Shown: in pieces, positions 23,619 through 33,261 of the stretch
Numbering within the stretch: position 1 is the stretch's first letter
How the letters are laid out: every line of letters begins with the position of its first letter
From: Misgurnus anguillicaudatus
Lineage: Eukaryota > Chordata > Actinopteri > Cypriniformes > Cobitidae
Assembly (NCBI RefSeq): GCF_027580225.2
Contig: NC_073352.2
Span: forward strand, 30,126,001 to 30,190,000
Direction: 5' to 3'
Length of the DNA stretch: 64,000 nucleotides
Notes under the pieces: generated by a model
Seen by the model: the letters and a program-made list of their open reading frames with translations, nothing else
What the model was told of the DNA's origin: nothing
Databases searched by the model: none
Program-made: the position numbers and the translations under genes

Positions 23619-26600
23619 CTAAAAAGGAGAAGAAGCAATGTTTACATGACAGAGCACTAACATACTGTATTTACAATACTCTACATAATATGATGGGAGG
23701 GTGGTTACCGTCAAAGATTGATCGAAGAGGAATCTCCGCTCCACGCGAGTGTTGTTGGGCAACCTGAACACTATTTTGACACTGTCCTGGTCATCCAATG
23801 GTGGCTCAGGGGGAAGACACTCAGACTTGCGCTCCTTCTCTTCTTCAAGTGTCTGATTACATAATTATTGAGAAGTCATCATATATACTATACCATACTA
23901 TATTTATAGTAATATGCAGCTGGCAGACGCATTTAATTTATAATTTTCATGTGCAATGACTAGAATCAAACCCTGATCTTGGCAAGGCTAAAGGCCGAAC
24001 GAACTATGGTCCATTTTTTATGTGTACACAAGGATTCACGTACAGATGGAGCGTGACACTATTTTTGTCATCAGAAGAGTGCGCGCGTACTGTACGGGCA
24101 CCGTTGAATTTTTTCAAACCCTGCATGCATTGTACGTGTAGGTAACACATGCATGTATGTAGTCAAGAAGATGCATTGTATTTTGTCGCAATGCGTGCAT
24201 GCATCAAACGCCTGCATACACGTACGAGTCCAATAAACTATGCTTTACAAAGCTGTGCGTTTGACCGTGCGTGTGAACGTTAAAACAAGACTATACTCTA
24301 GGCTTATTTAGGTTACAGGAGACCTTAAAGGGATAGTTCACCCAAAAATGCAAATTGTGTCATCATTTTCTCATCCTTATGTTGTTCTAAACCTGTATTA
24401 ATTTTTATTTTTATTTTGATGAACACAAAAGAAGATTCTTTGACAAATGATGGCAAGCACACAGCTGCCATAACCATTGACTTCCATAGTAGGAAAACAA
24501 ATATTATTCATAAATATTGTGATAAATGATGGTACGCACACAGTTGAGGGTACCCATCGAATTCCATCGCATTTGTTTTCCTACTATGGAAGTCAATGGC
24601 TACAATCAGCTGCGTGTCCACCATCATCCACCAAAACATCCTCTTTTGTGTTCATCAGAATAACATGAGATGAGTAAATAATGACAGACTTTTCATTTTT
24701 TGGGTGAACTACTCCTTTTAAAGGATTAGTCCATTTTCTTAAAAAAAAAATCCAGACAATTCACTCATCACCATGTCATCCAAAATGCCGACGTCCCTCA
24801 ATGTTCAGCTAAGAAGAATCCATGTCCTTGAGGAAAACATTTCAGGACCCTTCTAATTTTAATGGACTTTAATGGACCCCAACACTCAACAGCTCCAATG
24901 CAGTTCAAAACTGCAGCCTCAAAGGACTCCAAGAGGCACCTCACACTTGGCATTAACATGTGCCCTCGTCAATTGGATCACAAGTGGACGACGTTAATGC
25001 CAGGTGTAAACGGTGTTCAAAACGTTTTGAGCTCGTCCACTTTCGACCACATCCAGAGGTGGTCGAAACCACTTCCGATCGGATCGCTTTGGAGTTGCGG
25101 AATGCACATGTGGTTGAATGCGTTCGAACAGCCACACGCGACCGCCTTCTCTCCGCCCATTTACCTAATCTGAGGTATTAAACACAAGTTTTATGTCTTT
25201 TTTGACTTCTGGCATGAACATTCGGTGAACAGCGCTATTTTTAGCCTTTCATTTATAAAACTAAGGGGCTGATCTCCGTAGTTTCGTTTTGAAAGCGCGT
25301 GAAAGTTGCGCAATCCTATTTCATCAATTGCGCTGAAAATTCAAAGAAAGCTCTTACATACTCATGTACAAAACACTGTGCAGCATGTTTACTTGCTAAA
25401 CAAGCAGTGCACTCCGACATAATATTAGTTTGCGTCCATATAAACTCATAATTACTCCCGCTAGGGTTTGAATGACAGCAGAGAGACTCGCCCACCGTCT
25501 CACAGACCACCCCCTCATAGTATTCAGCACAGAAGCGGTCGAAAGTGGACAAAAGAGACGGTTGTAAATACCAGGTGTAAACGTAATGTGTCTCTCTCGT
25601 CCACTTGTGATCCGATCGTTGAAAACACATCTTAATACCAAGTGCAAACAGCCCCCTAAATGATCTCAAACGAGGCACAAGGGTCCCATCCAGCAAAACT
25701 ATTGTCATTTTTGACATGATAAATAAAAAATATGCACTTTTAAACCACAACTTCTCGTCTATCTCCGGTCCTGTGACGCGCCAGCGCAACCTCACATAAT
25801 ACGTCATCACGTCAAGAAGTCACGGATGACGTATGCGAAACTCCGCCCCAGTGTTTACAAGTGTGGAGAAAGAGGACCGTTCAGACGTTGTTGTATGTGG
25901 AATGATACAACTTAATGTCTTTGTGTCACTTTATGGTTTAAAATGGTTTCATATATGTAACACGTGACCTTTCCACGGCATCACGCAACTACGCGAGGTC
26001 GCGCTGGGGCTTCACAGGACCAGAGATAGACACGAAGCCGTGCACGAAGTGCACATTTTTATTTTCTCCCGCCAAAAATGACAATCGTTTCGCCAGACAA
26101 GACCCCCATGCCTCGCCCGAGATCACCCAGAGTCCTTTGAAACTGCAATTTTAAACTGCATTAAAGCTGTTATGTGTTGGGGTCCATTAAAGTCCATCAA
26201 AACGAGAAAAATCCCGAAATGTTCTCCCCAAAAAACACCATCTCTTCTCGACTGAAGAAAAGAAAGACATCAACACTCCGGACGACACGGTGGTGAGCAA
26301 ACCATCCGGACCTTTTTTTAAGAAAATGGACTAATCCTTTAAGCTAAACATGTTATTTTAGAGTATTGCATAAAGCCCGGAATACACTGCACGATTTTTG
26401 TCCTCTTATAAGATCATTACCTTATCACACTGTGCGACATGTATCGTTTAAACTCGGGTACGACAGGCATGTAGACTGAACGATGATGACACGGAAGCTT
26501 CGGCGGCTGCGTCACACGTTGCGCAACGTCACCAGCATGCGCTCGTGGTAAACAAATACCGGTGCGCAGGTCGTAGCAGCAAACACACTGTGCGGTGATC

Positions 26601-28556
26601 ATGCCGAATTTCTGACACTGCCAGAAAACTATCGTAGGCTATCTTTGGACGCAAGACCGGGAAAACGGCCGTCTTTGAACCTCTCTCACTGTACGACATA
26701 GGACCACCGACGGAGAGCCACGATCACAGAAATCGCGACGATAGTTTCACGATGGCAATCTTTCGTCTGGGACAGCCAATTATCGTGCAGTGTATCCCGG
26801 CCTTTAGGACATAAATGATCTTAAAGTACACAACACTAAACGGCTTACTCTTCGTCTCCTCTCCTCAGCGAGGATGTTCTGGCGAGCCTTCTCCTCCTCC
26901 TGACGTTTCTGCTCTTGTTCTTCTCGTTTCTTCTTTTCTTTCGCCTGGTCTGCAAGGAGGGATGCTTGGTAAGCTTCATCCTGCTGCTGCCTCAGTACCT
27001 GTGTCTGGTTCCTCTCCTCCCTGGACACAATCATACTTTCGATCAACAAATTATCCGAGACACTTTTTACACCTTAGCTTTCCTTTCTTTTCTTAGACTT
27101 GACTGTCTGAGAAGTAATCAAACCCCTTTACTCACTCATCTGCCAACGTTGGCATCTCACCTCTCTAGTCGTTCTGACATGAGATATGTCTGGTTTGCCT
27201 CCATGATGAAGGTCAGCTGGTTGATAAGATCCTCGGGCTGGATCAGCCCCTCCAGTCGCCCTACCACTGTCATCTTCCGGTCCTTTAACATGATCATAGC
27301 CAGGAAGGGGTATGTGTTCTCACGAAGGGCCTGAGAGACTGCACACAAAATGTAATCAGCTCCAACCACTTTCTTAAGGGTACCTGAGGTATAGTTATCC
27401 TAATATAGGATTGATGCCGGTTACCTCGGAAACCCTCTGGCTTGCTGGTGGAACATGCCCAGAACAGCATGCGTGTGTTAACGAAGGTCAGTACCTCTTC
27501 TGAACATAATGTAGCACTGAGAAATGTGAAACAGAGGATAAATAAGTCAGGAGAATGGGCGGATGTGATGTGATATGGATGAAGAGAAACATCCCAGCTC
27601 ACCGGCAGAATTCATCAGTGTCCTGGTGATCATCACCATGAAGATAAACTAACAAATAGCGAAGTTCACGCTTGGCATCATTAAGAGCCTGAAAGTAGGA
27701 ACTTCATTAGATATACTTCTACATTTTCATTTTTTTTTTAATGTAGCAGTAGGCTGTGATATGCATTATATTTGTTATGGCCTGTAACATCATGAGCCAT
27801 GATAATGAGTGATATGCTTAGTTATTGGTCATAATGGGTACCGACAAAACAATGATATTTAGAAGCATTCATATTGAGTAAGTAACGGCTAAATAAAAAA
27901 TTAAGGATATATATTAAACTGTTTAGATCAATGTGTTATTTCGTCTTGACACTTTAATAAGCTTTTATTTATAGTATTAAACAGTCAATATACCTGACTG
28001 TATGTTCCCTGGTAGAATACAGGATGCGATCGACCATATTTCTCTTCAAAACTATGAATAAATGACATGACATCACCAACGGGATCTGTGACACGACCTC
28101 TCGGATCTGGTCGAATGAATCTCAGGGCAAACCTGCAAAAATCAGGAAAGAATATAAACATAACATCCCGCTTAACCAAACAGTTCATGTGTTGCATGTT
28201 AGATTTTAAAGAGTAACAAACATGCATTAATACCTGAATATGTCCAGAAGTGTATAATACGTAAACCTGAAAGGAAGCATTATCAAGTAGTAACTCCAAC
28301 CTAATAGACCTCTGTAAAGGTGAACAAAAATGTTTTGTTAAAAAGCACTTATTTAAGATTGATCTAAAAACTAGGGCTGGGCATAGATTAATCTAGATTA
28401 ATCTCATACAAAATAAAAGTAATTTTTTGGGGTTTGTGATGTGTGTAAATATTATGTATATTTAAACATACACACATACATATATTTAAGAGATGTTTTA
28501 TTTAAATATTGTTTTTTTATTTATATATAATTTAGAATATATAAAAATATAAATAA

Positions 28557-28618
<62 letters not shown>

Positions 28619-30702
28619 ATGTTTCTTAAATACATACATGAATTTGTGTGTATTTATATATACATAATAATTACACAGCACAAACTCATATGTTATGCAA
28701 AAATTACTTTTATTTTGTATGAGATTAATCTAGATTAATCTATGCCCAGCTCTACTAAAAACATATTAAAGTTTTGTGTTATCTGATATTATTGATCTAT
28801 TATTATAGTATTACACATAGGGCTGTCACAATGATTAAATAATCGTCTCATCGCAATGATTTCAGATCACCCCAATGATTGCATATCTCTCTAAAAAACA
28901 CAAGGAGCTGCAGCGCCTGTATAAACGAGACCATATCTAATGGCGCTCCTTGACTGACACTGTAACAAGATACATTGCAAAGCCATTTAATACAATGGTA
29001 AAACAGCATTTAAAGAAATGCTGCAAAACTATGATAAGCAGTATGAATTGCCAAGCAAAACATACATTTCCAAAACAGCAATTTCAAATGTAGGGAATTT
29101 TTTTCAGTTTTCGAAAAATATATTCATTAAATAATTACTTTTATATGTGTGTTATGCATATTAATATTTATTGCCAGGTAAACCTTGCAAAAGATTTAAT
29201 TTAAATAATCACAACAATGTGTGAAAATTATTTTATGAACAAACAAAAAAATCTATAAGAATTAAAGTCAAGGCCCGCAAAAAAACAGGCAATTAATCGT
29301 CATACTTGTCACAATTTATTAGGCAATTAACCGTCAGAAAAAATTTCATAACCGTGACAGCCCTAATTACACATATTACATAACACAAAAGCAGGTGTTT
29401 ATTTATAAAACAACAAATTTTAAAATACAAAAGAGCCCTGCTGGAAGGGAGGAAAAACAATATAGAAACAATATAGAAACCAAAAGATGTTCTTACTCTG
29501 GGCTGTGGCCTTGAGACAATATAGCTATACACTCTGTGGTCTGTTGTGTTGACCTGTAGCGGTCTGGCGGGTGGCGGGCTGAAGACACTGGGCACTCCTT
29601 CCTGCTCATTTAGTCTGTCTTGTACTGCGGCCTGTGACAACAGAATGATGGTATTGGTAATAATTATTACATGTCACAAACTGGCCCCTAAAGCTGTTAC
29701 TGTAACTTATGGCGCTTTTCCATTGCATAGTACCCCACGGTTTAGTTTAGTTTGGATCGGGTCAGCTCACCTCACTTTGGCGTAGGTAGCTTTTCCATTG
29801 AGTTTAGTATCACTTCGCAGTGGGAGGGATTTTAGGCGTGTCGTTATATTTGCGCTGCCCACAGCTGTGACATCATACAAGTGAGAGGAGAGCGTTGTTG
29901 TACATTCCCATACATTTATTTCTCAGTCCGCCACAAAATTAAAATTGGCCACCACAAATAGATGTGTGCACATCGCGTTTATCACTACCTCTGTATCACA
30001 TGACAGTTTCAAACACCCGCGGCGTCAGCCGACGGCGCTCCGCTGAGCCTCACTGAAGTTGCATTTAAGCATATAATGCTGACGTGCTCGTCGCGAATGT
30101 TCTGCCACAAACTGCAAGCCTGGAAAAAACTGTTATGGTGTCCCTGATTCTCAACATGTGGATGTTTTTCGTCGCTAAAAGGGTGTTTGGGAACTTATTA
30201 TAGCAGAGCACAGATGACAACAGGTAAAGCTAGCGATGACGCTGTTAGTGATGTTTCTTTCAGACCAATCAGTGATCTAGTGTTTTCGCGTCACGTTTGG
30301 TATCAGCTCGGGTCGCTTGGAACCCCAACCGAGGTGGTACGAAAAAAAGTATTGGGTACCACGTACTGCACCTAATAGAAAAGCACCAAAAAGTAAGCTG
30401 ACCCGACCCAAACCAAACCAAACCCTGGGGTACTATGCAATGGAAAAGCGCCATTAGTTTTTCCTGCTTTTTTCCGAATATTTCTTTTGTAATATTTTAA
30501 TAAATTAGTACTCATTACCATGGCTCAAGATGTTACAGGCCATCAAATATATAATATTTCCTGTTAAAGTGTCTTATATCGCTGAAAGTAATGATTTCCT
30601 GTTGTCTGAATTAGTCAGTGTCAACTCTGTTACTGTCAAACTCTGTTACCAAGGTAGAGTAACAGTGTTGACAGTATGTAATAGAACTGACAGTCATTCT
30701 CG

Positions 30703-30769
<67 letters not shown>

Positions 30770-31881
30770 CTGTCAAGACTGTTATTCTACCTTGGTAACA
30801 GAGTTGACAGTAACAGAGTTGACCCTGACAACAGGAAATCATTCTTTTCAGCTATATAAATAACTTTAACAGAAAAGAGCAATCAATATCAGAACCGTTT
30901 ACCGGCTCTCACCTCAATGTTCCAGTTGTGTTGTTCTAATGTGCGCCGACATTGGTCCATTGACTCCAGGCCTGTCAAGTCCTAAATAACAAAGACTTTA
31001 GGTTAAAAATGAAGCTGAAATCCATCATCACAGTAAAGTCTGGTAAAGATCACTGGTGTTCTGTTAACAAAAGTATTGCTTATCGATTACACCATGAAAC
31101 ATAGGAGTGGAAATGTCTGTGTAACATTTTAGACAAAGTAAATGTTTTTGTTTCAATGACTCTGTACTGTAGTAGATGAGGAATTACTCAGTGCGTCTCA
31201 TCCAGAATACATTTACATAAAAGACAAGACCTTGTAACACAGGGTTGATACACAGGGTTAACATCAGGCGTGCATCAAATCCAAGAGGGCAGCCTAACTA
31301 GACGTCATTTTTGAGCAACGTTATGTTAGGTAGATTTCGCAAGCAAGTTAGTTAGTTGATCTAAGCGGTCTCAATCCTGGTAAGCTACCTACACAGACAG
31401 AATATTGATTCATAGACGCATTTGGGAGGTCAAAATATCTTGTTTCGGAAGGAGGCTCATTAGGTTTAGAGACACACAGCCAACCTATATAATCTATATA
31501 GCCCATACTATAGCACATACGTCTCACTGACAGCTGCCAATTCAGCTTACATTAAACTAAAATTATGGATGACTAGATAATACATTCTTTACGTGGGTGT
31601 TAATTCAAAGTGTATGATTTAGTTTTAGATTGCATTGGTTAAATTAGGTGACGCTGGACTAATTTAAGTATAAAGTAACGATCTTAACGGCTGTTAGCTC
31701 GGTGATTAGACATTTATACTTGAAGCAGTCAGGAGAGAGAACGTAAATAAACATTTGTGATGATTTGATGAATAAAAAGGCGAATAACTCCGTGTAGAGA
31801 CTAGAAATCCGTTGGTACCTGAAACTGGAGGAGTTTTTCAGTTTGAGCCTGAGATAATTCCTGTTCTTCTGGGGCCGCCAT
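23436..31881 (-). CDS. faf2: FAS-associated factor 2 (UBXD8/ETEA), 11 exons
   Basis: Minus-strand exons, 5' to 3': 31881-31819, 30981-30913, 29631-29497, 28309-28234, 28132-27994, 27688-27603, 27516-27425, 27338-27161, 27020-26849, 23852-23709 and 23618-23436. The product is 445 residues, equal to human FAF2, if one G absent at the exon 3/4 junction is allowed for. Domains in order are a UBA (about 10-50), a hydrophobic hairpin (about 90-118) that inserts in ER or lipid-droplet membrane, a thioredoxin-like UAS (about 140-275), a charged coiled coil rich in E/K/Q/R (280-350), and a UBX with the FPR p97-contact motif at 407-409. The family recruits VCP/p97 to ubiquitinated ER and lipid-droplet clients in ER-associated degradation. 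The C terminus reads DLTDD where mammals end DLTDE. Confidence 0.93.
23709..23852 (-). CDS. faf2: faf2 exon 10 (start of UBX)
   Basis: These 48 codons, phase 0 to 0, encode TLEEEKERKSECLPPEPP, then SVKIVFRLPNNTRVERRF and LFDQSLT. The 3-kb intron before it holds the interrupted family A element. Confidence 0.95.
23915..24000 (-). repeat. Possible SINE remnant
   Basis: Read on the minus strand, a B-box-like GGGTTTGATTCTAG is followed by GCGTCTGCCAGCTGCAT, resembling the tRNA-derived head and the AAAGCGTCTGCCAAATGCAT tail of cyprinid SINEs. It is short and degraded. Confidence 0.35.
24325..24720. repeat. Foldback repeat, 'GGGATAGTTCACCC' family, full copy
   Basis: The ends AAAGGGATAGTTCACCC and GGGTGAACTACTCCTTTT are inverted. 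The inner arms around TTGACTTCCATAGTAGGAAA and ACTATGGAAGTCAATGG also pair. It lies in the faf2 intron 23853-26848. Confidence 0.85.
24719..26342. repeat. Foldback element, family A copy 3, interrupted
   Basis: The ends AAAGGATTAGTCCATTTTC and GAAAATGGACTAATCCTTT match the family at 6129 and 11076. Its middle is broken by another inverted-repeat element at about 24925-25660, after which the family text resumes with GATCTCAAACGAGGCACAAG. Confidence 0.8.
24925..25660. mobile_element. Nested inverted-repeat transposon (non-autonomous)
   Basis: The left side contains CACTTGGCATTAACATGTG and ATCACAAGTGGACGA. The right side contains the reverse complements TCGTCCACTTGTGAT and CTTAATACCAAGTG. A further CCAGGTGTAAACG motif occurs at each end. 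It sits inside the third family A copy. No transposase frame is convincing, although the minus strand is open over 25316-25810. Confidence 0.7.
26372..26806. repeat. Foldback transposon remnant
   Basis: The left end AAAGCCCGGAATACACTGCA and the right end TGCAGTGTATCCCGGCCTTT are inverted repeats with few mismatches, continuing inward as CGATTTTTG and CAATTATCG. It has no coding frame. It lies only about 40 bp from the faf2 exon 9 donor. Confidence 0.85.
26849..27020 (-). CDS. faf2: faf2 exon 9 (coiled coil)
   Basis: It encodes EERNQTQVLRQQQDEAYQAS and then a stretch dominated by K, E, Q and R ending LAEERRRR. It is phase 0 at gtaagc. This is the coiled-coil linker before the UBX domain. Confidence 0.94.
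27161..27338 (-). CDS. faf2: faf2 exon 8
   Basis: It encodes VSQALRENTYPFLAMIMLKD, then MTVVGRLEGLIQPEDLINQL and NQTYLMSERLE, ending with AG of a split Arg codon. This is the end of the UAS domain. Confidence 0.96.
27425..27516 (-). CDS. faf2: faf2 exon 7
   Basis: It encodes ATLCSEEVLTFVNTRMLFWA and then CSTSKPEGFR, leaving G of a Val codon. It belongs to the UAS domain. Confidence 0.95.
27603..27688 (-). CDS. faf2: faf2 exon 6
   Basis: It encodes ALNDAKRELRYLLVYLHGDD and then HQDTDEFC, ending with CG of a split Arg codon. It is part of the thioredoxin-like UAS domain. Confidence 0.95.
27994..28132 (-). CDS. faf2: faf2 exon 5
   Basis: It completes the Arg codon and encodes FALRFIRPDPRGRVTDPVGD, then SFEEKYGRSHPVFYQGTYSQ at the start of the UAS domain. 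It ends in phase 0. Confidence 0.95.
28234..28309 (-). CDS. faf2: faf2 exon 4 (membrane hairpin)
   Basis: It encodes (G)LLGWSYYLIMLPFRF and then TYYTLLDIF, ending with AG of a split Arg codon. The aromatic and aliphatic composition fits the hairpin that embeds in ER and lipid-droplet membranes. The acceptor could be at 28310 or 28312 because of a CAGAG duplication. Confidence 0.85.
28373..28753. repeat. Foldback with CA microsatellite core
   Basis: The outer arms GCTGGGCATAGATTAATC and GATTAATCTATGCCCAGC are near-perfect inverted repeats, continuing with CATACAAAATAAAAGTAA. The loop is occupied by AT-rich DNA and a CA tract. A relative is at 43126-43378. It lies in the faf2 intron before exon 4. 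Confidence 0.88.
28565..28613 (+). repeat. (CA)n microsatellite
   Basis: This is an uninterrupted AC/CA dinucleotide run of about 24 repeats within the loop of the foldback at 28373-28753. Confidence 0.97.
28819..29364. mobile_element. Non-autonomous transposon, AGGGCTGTCAC ends
   Basis: The terminal 11 bp AGGGCTGTCAC and GTGACAGCCCT are perfect inverted repeats. The inner text, rich in AATCGT and CGTCATAC-like motifs, is typical of short fish hAT-like elements, but the superfamily is inferred. It lies in faf2 intron 3. Confidence 0.78.
29497..29631 (-). CDS. faf2: faf2 exon 3
   Basis: These 45 codons encode AAVQDRLNEQEGVPSVF and end VSRPQPR, directly followed by gtaaga. The junction to exon 4 does not keep frame with canonical sites; see the finding on the missing G. 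Confidence 0.9.
29709..30454. mobile_element. Non-autonomous transposon with ~35-bp inverted ends
   Basis: ATGGCGCTTTTCCATTGCAT at the left is the exact reverse complement of the right end, and the match runs on through AGTACCCC. The inner region is not conserved with a transposase. It lies in the faf2 intron between exons 2 and 3. Confidence 0.88.
30592..30841. repeat. Foldback with CA microsatellite loop
   Basis: The arms GATTTCCTGTTGTC and GACAACAGGAAATC are inverted, continuing with matched CTCTGTTACCAAGGTAGA and TCTACCTTGGTAACAGAG segments. A diverged relative without the CA core is at about 37700-37930. Confidence 0.85.
30705..30768 (+). repeat. (CA)n microsatellite
   Basis: This is about 32 uninterrupted CA repeats in the loop of the foldback at 30592-30841. 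Confidence 0.97.
30913..30981 (-). CDS. faf2: faf2 exon 2 (UBA)
   Basis: These 23 codons encode DLTGLESMDQCRRTLEQHNW and then NIE, the first helices of the UBA domain. It is phase 0 on both sides, with donor gtgaga. Confidence 0.94.
31819..31881 (-). CDS. faf2: faf2 exon 1 (start codon)
   Basis: ATG at 31881-31879 opens MAAPEEQELSQAQTEKLLQF, the conserved FAF2 start. It has 21 codons in phase 0, with donor gtaccaa. Confidence 0.92.
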
Positions 31882-32677
31882 CTTACCTCGCCGAGCCCTA
31901 ACAAAACGTAATGACGTTTAAAGCGTGCCGACGTGACAGAATACGTAGTATGTTGCAGCAAAGGTTCTTTCATTTCTGCGCCGCCTGCTGCGCTGGAGTC
32001 GCAGGCGTATTTTATTATTTTTATTTATCATTTTTTTTATTTTTTTTATTTTTTCTATTCATACACTTTCTAAATAGCCCACTTTCGTTTAGAGCAAATA
32101 ATTTTTTTTTACAAAATATGAAATAATTAAGAATATAAAAGTATTTTTTTTAACTTGAAAATGTCAAATTCGAAAACACTAATCTCTTGGGTTATCTTGA
32201 TCTATTTTAATTTATCACACATTGAGATTATAGTTATAAATACATTTTACTTATACATTTATACTTTCTAAGTTAATAACAATGACTAACAAATATAGAG
32301 TTTGACAGACAAAATCTAAGGTTTATGCTGTATGTCTTTTTAATAAAAAAAAAATAATAATAATAACAGGATAAGAAATAAATAAGAACTTAACAAATAA
32401 AAGATATTAGGATTGGTCGACTTCATGCGCACCAAAAAAAAACAGCAGGCGGATGACGTCAAAGTACCGCGAGAGTGATTCGAGAAATCATACGTAGAAG
32501 TCTAATTTCGACTCGCTCTCGCGGTAAGTTAACGTCATCCGCCTGTCAGTTCTAGCGGCGCCCAATGTAGTCGAACAAGCTTATGCAAAAATGGCGCGAG
32601 TCACGTGATTTCAGCTGGCGGAAATGGCCATTGCTTTCTGTTTATTTCAACATCCTGATAAGAAAAGTTCTTGAAGT
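31882..32677. promoter_or_regulatory. Head-to-head faf2/higd2a promoter region
   Basis: Under 0.8 kb separates the two start codons, so one intergenic region must serve both genes. It holds a consensus CRE (TGACGTCA, 32454-32461), an E-box palindrome TCACGTGA (32601-32608) and a near-palindromic pair of arms at 32447-32544. A central AT-rich part (about 32000-32400) separates the two GC-richer ends. Confidence 0.7.
32447..32544. repeat. 98-bp cruciform-like inverted repeat with CRE
   Basis: AGGCGGATGACGT (32447-32459) pairs with ACGTCATCCGCCT (32532-32544), and TACCGCGAGAG (32465-32475) pairs with CTCTCGCGGTA (32516-32526). The left arm contains the full CRE and the right arm a half site. 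Confidence 0.85.
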
Positions 32678-32855
32678 ATGGCAGCTGCAACGACCCCGGT
32701 TGGCCAAGATCAACCGACAAAAACTGCTCCTATCGTGTTTGATGTATCCCAGCCTCCGGTCATCGAGGGATTTAACCCGCTGCCCAGGGCAAAGGAAGAA
32801 AGCTTTAAAGACAAATTCACCAGAAAGACTAAAGAGAATCCATTCGTCCCTATAG
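32678..32855 (+). CDS. higd2a: higd2a exon 1
   Basis: ATG at 32678 opens MAAATTPVGQDQPTKTAPIV and the exon runs to VPI plus the first G of a Gly codon. The donor is gtgagt. Confidence 0.94.
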
Positions 32856-33174
32856 GTGAGTTACAAAAAACAATCACACATGCAAACTGCAGAACAACAC
32901 AGAAACACGTAACTTATATAAAATACATTGTTTGCATTATTAAACGCTGTTAAAGATATGTGTAAATGCGGTTGTTTAAGGGTTGGTGTCCTTGTTATGT
33001 CATAGTGATTATGCATACAAGCTGGCGTCAATCATCCTGTGATAGCATTAATGTTGTTTCTGGCATAGGGTTATATTCAGAATTACATTACAGCGTATAA
33101 ACGTGAAACAAATATTTAACTAATAGAAATACCAATATTTTGCACTACTTAAAGGTCAAAGTTTGACAAATGTG

Positions 33175-33261
<87 letters not shown>

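Noticed and set aside
25316..25810. Minus-strand open frame of 164 codons
   Set aside because: It spans the junction of two foldback repeats and has no family motif; the openness follows from the repeat sequence.
26915..27334. Plus-strand open frame of 139 codons
   Set aside because: It is the antisense shadow of faf2 exons 8 and 9, whose K/E/R-rich codons give an open complementary frame.
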